DNA from: QZLE01 sp033852135
GTDB lineage: Bacteria > Pseudomonadota > Gammaproteobacteria > QZLD01
Direction of reading: 5' to 3'
Assembly: GCA_033852135.1 (NCBI GenBank)
Contig: JAWSVB010000007.1
Span: forward strand, 1-64,000
Length of the DNA: 64,000 nt
Shown here piece by piece: positions 61,051 to 64,000 of this stretch (its first letter is position 1; each line of letters opens with the position of its first letter). The translations under genes were made by a program, and so were the position numbers. Below the pieces are notes generated by a model, which searched no databases, was not told the DNA's origin, and saw nothing but the letters and a program-made list of their open reading frames with translations.

Positions 61051-62073
61051 TTAAATATATTTTTCTATCAATATCTCTGCGATTTGAACACTGTTGAGCG
61101 CAGCACCTTTACGTACATTATCTGCTACAACCCAAAGATTTATCCCTTTATCATGCGATATATCTTCTCTGATTCTGCCTACATAAACATCATCATTATT
61201 AGCTGCTTCAGTTATTGCTGTTGGATAGCCACCATCACAACGCCCATCTATAACAGTAATACCTTTTGTCTCAGTTAATAGTTTAGTTGCGTTTTCTGCG
61301 CTTATTTTTTCTTTGGTTTCTATATGCAGAGCTTCTGAGTGACCATAGAATACTGGGATACGTACCGCTGTCGGGTTAACTTCAATTGAATCATCACCCA
61401 TAATTTTTTTGGTTTCCCAAACCATTTTCATCTCCTCTTTGGTGTATCCGTTTTCCATGAATACATCAATATGAGGGAGTGCGTTAAACGCTATCTGCTT
61501 CGGATAGAATTCGACTTTGGCTTCTTTACCGTTTAATAGTGCTGCTGTTTGCCCTGCTAGCTCTTCAATTGCAGGCTTACCTGAACCTGAAACCGCTTGG
61601 TAAGTGGCAACATTGATTCTGGTTATTCCTACTGCTTCGTGGATTGGTTTCAAAGCAACCAACATTTGAATAGTTGAGCAATTAGGGTTAGCAATAATAC
61701 CTTTAGTTTTATACTCACCAATTTTATCAGGGTTTACTTCCGGTACTACTAGTGGAATCTCGTCGTCATATCTAAAGTGAGATGTGTTATCAATTACGAT
61801 GCAACCAGCAGCAGCAGCTTTTGGAGCAAATTCGGCAGAGATATCACCTCCAGCAGAGAACAGACCAATTTGAGCTTTAGAAAAATCAAACGTAGATAGG
61901 TCCTGAACTTCTACCTGTTTTCCTTTAAAGGTGATTTTAGAACCTGCTGAACGGCTACTTGCTAGTGGGTAGATCTCACCAACAGGAAAGTCTCTTTGTT
62001 CTAGAATTGATAGCATAACTTCGCCAACCGCGCCTGTAGCACCAACTACAGCAACATCATATTTCTTACTCAT
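61051..62073 (-). CDS. asd: aspartate-semialdehyde dehydrogenase
   Basis: Asd reduces aspartyl phosphate to aspartate semialdehyde, the branch point to lysine/DAP, threonine and methionine. The 340-aa NADPH enzyme has VVGATGAVGEVML at the N-terminus, the nucleophile in ANPNCSTIQM (about 131), YQAVSGSGKPAIEEL and the base in RIPVFYGHSEAL. It resembles the shorter second bacterial type rather than the E. coli enzyme. It lies upstream of fimV on the same strand and would supply the DapL pathway encoded at 26992. Confidence 0.96.
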   Translation of the reverse strand: MSKKYDVAVVGATGAVGEVMLSILEQRDFPVGEIYPLASSRSAGSKITFKGKQVEVQDLSTFDFSKAQIGLFSAGGDISAEFAPKAAAAGCIVIDNTSHFRYDDEIPLVVPEVNPDKIGEYKTKGIIANPNCSTIQMLVALKPIHEAVGITRINVATYQAVSGSGKPAIEELAGQTAALLNGKEAKVEFYPKQIAFNALPHIDVFMENGYTKEEMKMVWETKKIMGDDSIEVNPTAVRIPVFYGHSEALHIETKEKISAENATKLLTETKGITVIDGRCDGGYPTAITEAANNDDVYVGRIREDISHDKGINLWVVADNVRKGAALNSVQIAEILIEKYI

Positions 62074-62174
62074 AAATCACCTTAAATTTTTTACCTATTA
62101 CTTGTAGCGTGCATTATCCTAAATAATGGGATTTACAGCAAATAGATTTGTTTTATCTTTGAAAAAGAAACTTT

Positions 62175-63362
62175 TTAGTACTCTTCAATTACGATTGAAG
62201 CATCATCTTGCCTGTCATCGGGAAGGTCTTTCAAGAACAGCAGTGTAATTATAAAGGCCAAAACCGCTGCACCGGAAGCTAAATAAAACACCTGCTCTCC
62301 ACCGATATCTTTCCAAAGTAGTCCAGAAAAATAGTTCCCTATGGCAACTCCTGCCCCCATACATATAGCGGTATAAAGTGCCTGCCCTCTCCCTTGAAAA
62401 TTCCCAGGGAAAAAGCTGTTTATTAATTTCATTGCAATGGCATGAAACACACCAAAAGTTCCGGCATGAAGTAACTGCGATAAAACCAACATTAACATGC
62501 TGGATGCAAAAGCACCTGTCATCCACCAGCGTAATACAGCTGCAGCTAATGCATATAGCATCAATTTTCTGGCTCCAAAGCGGGGAATCATTCGATGAAT
62601 CAAGAGAAAGATAACTATCTCGGCAACCACGCCAACAGCCCAAAGTTCCCCTATCATGTCTGTTGGGTGTCCGTTCTCTCGTAGGTAGATAGTAAAGAAA
62701 GCATAAAACGGTCCATGACTAGCCTGCAGCAGTAAACCTACGATAAAAAAACAGATAGCGTTTTTGTTTATTAGAAATTGTTTAAAGCTGCAACCAACTG
62801 TTTGCGTGCTTATGCCATTTTTTTCACTTACAAATAAGCTGATAAAAAATATTCCAGCATAACCAGCAAGGCCAATATATGGCAAAAACTCAAAGGAGAA
62901 ATATTTTGCAGCTATCCCAGTACTCATTACGGTAAAAATAAAGCCAAAAGATCCCCATAACCTTATACGACTATATTTATTGGTATCTTTATGTAAGTGA
63001 TTAAGGGTTATAACTTCAAATTGCGGTAGTGCTGCATTCCAAAAAAAACTATATGCAAAAGTTATAATTGCCATCCAGATAAAACTGTCGGCAAATATGA
63101 CTCCAGAGAAAACAAAGAAAGCTATTAAACATGCGGCCTGAATTATACGCGCTCTTTTTCCAAAGGTATCCGCTATCCACCCCCATATAAATGGAGCAAT
63201 GATTTTAGTTATGTTTAGTAAAGCAAATAGTTCGCCGATTTGCAGCGCAGTGAAGCCCCGCTCGGAAAGGTAAGCCCCAAAATATGGAACAATAATTCCA
63301 AGGGTTCCGAAATAGAAAAAATAAAATCCAGATAAGCGCCAGTATGGTAATTTGTTTACCAT
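62175..63362 (-). CDS. MFS transporter, MFS_1-like (HcaT/LacY-related)
   Basis: This 395-aa inner-membrane transporter has about 12 hydrophobic segments. It begins YWRLSGFYFFYFGTLGIIVPYFGAYLSERGF, then has WGWIADTFGKRARII, the loop 2-3 motif of the family, and WGSFGFIFTV. This fits the phenylpropionate/nucleoside-symporter-like group of the major facilitator family. The substrate is not known. It starts 12 bp after aroC, so it is cotranscribed with it. Confidence 0.87.
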   Translation of the reverse strand: MVNKLPYWRLSGFYFFYFGTLGIIVPYFGAYLSERGFTALQIGELFALLNITKIIAPFIWGWIADTFGKRARIIQAACLIAFFVFSGVIFADSFIWMAIITFAYSFFWNAALPQFEVITLNHLHKDTNKYSRIRLWGSFGFIFTVMSTGIAAKYFSFEFLPYIGLAGYAGIFFISLFVSEKNGISTQTVGCSFKQFLINKNAICFFIVGLLLQASHGPFYAFFTIYLRENGHPTDMIGELWAVGVVAEIVIFLLIHRMIPRFGARKLMLYALAAAVLRWWMTGAFASSMLMLVLSQLLHAGTFGVFHAIAMKLINSFFPGNFQGRGQALYTAICMGAGVAIGNYFSGLLWKDIGGEQVFYLASGAAVLAFIITLLFLKDLPDDRQDDASIVIEEY

Positions 63363-63374
63363 ATTTAGCTCGTT

Positions 63375-64000
63375 CTATTCACAATATGGAGGGACAACAG
63401 GTGTTTGTGAATCAACGTCTAGGTTTTGCGCTCTGTGCCTTAGTAGGTGGTCCATAATTACAATTGCAGCTACCGCTTCAGCTACCGGCACTCCTCTAAT
63501 ACCAACGCAAGGATCATGCCTGCCTTTGGTTTCCACATCTATATCATTTCCATCCAGGTCTATGGTTTTCCCTGGAATGGTAATACTGGCTGTTGGCTTA
63601 AAGGCTATACTGGCAGTTATATTTTGTCCGGAGCTTATACCACCAAGAATTCCACCTGCATTATTGCTTAGAAACCCTTTTGAGGTTATCTCATCTCTAA
63701 ACTCTGAGCCTTTTTTCTCTACGCAATCAAAGCCGCCACCTATCTCAACACCTTTTACTGCATTTATTCCCATGAGGGCATGAGCTAAATCTGCATCAAG
63801 TTTGTCGAATATTGGTTCTCCCAGACCTGGGGGAACATTTTCTATCACTAAGTTAACCTTGGCTCCAATGGAGTCGTGCTCTTTACGAATTTGATCTAAT
63901 AGAATTTCCAATTCTGGCACTTTATCCATATCTGCGGCGAAAAATGGATTATCCCCAACTGCATCCCAATCCTTGTGCTCAACCTTTATTGAACCAAGCT
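63375..64000 (-). CDS. aroC: chorismate synthase, 5' part outside the window
   Basis: AroC makes chorismate from EPSP with reduced FMN. The last 208 codons are visible; the N-terminal part lies beyond position 64000. The frame runs through DWDAVGDNPFFAADMDKVPEL into typical AroC blocks: DSIGAKVNLVIENVPPGLGEP, KLDADLAHALMGINAVKGVE, NNAGGILGGISSGQNI and KGRHDPCVGIRGVPVAEA. It is the upstream partner of the MFS gene. Its product chorismate feeds the pathway that ends at trpB. Confidence 0.96.
   Translation of the reverse strand, partial: LGSIKVEHKDWDAVGDNPFFAADMDKVPELEILLDQIRKEHDSIGAKVNLVIENVPPGLGEPIFDKLDADLAHALMGINAVKGVEIGGGFDCVEKKGSEFRDEITSKGFLSNNAGGILGGISSGQNITASIAFKPTASITIPGKTIDLDGNDIDVETKGRHDPCVGIRGVPVAEAVAAIVIMDHLLRHRAQNLDVDSQTPVVPPYCE

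Noticed and set aside
62215..62643. 142-aa Cys-rich frame on the minus strand within the MFS gene
   Set aside because: It is a different frame of the same strand inside a good transporter gene, without recognisable motif.
1..64000. CRISPR arrays, tRNA or rRNA genes, transposases, prophage genes
   Set aside because: No regularly spaced repeats, no tRNA T-arm motif outside genes and no such proteins were found by eye. A tool search could still find a missed tRNA.

Overview
The window is 64 kb of A+T-rich chromosome with no rRNA, tRNA, phage, plasmid or insertion-sequence genes that I could find. Gene content and local order are those of a gammaproteobacterium: corC-ybeY-ybeZ-miaB, lnt, purL, mltF, a RelA-type (EFDD) alarmone synthetase, pepN, fimV beside asd, thrH, umuDC and ychJ. 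I cannot name the genus. The cell appears motile or twitching and heavily signal-driven: two methyl-accepting proteins, a PilZ protein, an HD-GYP-like protein, a giant hybrid kinase, an HPt protein, two response regulators and FimV. Three traits are less usual for this class: a complete NADP-type [FeFe]-hydrogenase operon (hndABCD), a DapL-type lysine branch, and an XRE-LuxR fusion regulator.

Layout. 1-500: a 65-bp fragment of trpB, inverted relative to the intact gene, followed by dispersed repeats. 502-5918: purL and a stand-alone trpB, separated by a MITE-like repeat. 6285-16524: a hydrolase, c-di-GMP-type genes, a soluble chemoreceptor, relA, mltF, HPt and a patatin-like protein. 16551-20312: a 1253-residue hybrid histidine kinase. 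20352-23795: queH, thrH and two tandem paralogous hydrolases. 23945-29919: ilvB, cysE, dapL and an acyl-CoA synthetase, all on the minus strand. 30152-38519: a tandem-receiver protein, pepN, two small genes, an aldehyde dehydrogenase, a PilJ-type receptor and a Dph6-like ATPase. 38512-44029: lnt, corC, ybeY, ybeZ and miaB. 44375-49422: ychJ, umuDC, an AhpD-like protein, REC-DUF3369 and XRE-LuxR. 49423-50842: a large non-coding zone holding two strong candidate structured RNAs and a perfect CRP-type box in front of a secreted lipase. 51995-56106: hndABCD. 56856-64000: two small unknown genes, fimV, asd, an MFS transporter and aroC, which runs off the right edge.

Best leads for something undescribed: (1) a three-hairpin RNA ending in an intrinsic terminator at 49474-49691, divergent from the XRE-LuxR fusion gene; (2) a second hairpin-plus-terminator element at 50079-50203 in front of a C_GCAxxG_C_C redox protein gene; (3) a roughly 100-bp repeat family found just 3' of purL and hndD, with a relic after trpB, whose stem sequence differs between copies yet stays paired; (4) the hydrogenase operon with a 106-bp inverted repeat directly upstream; (5) a patatin-like protein with Cys in place of the nucleophilic Ser. 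All positions and pairings were read by eye. No database search or folding program was run.
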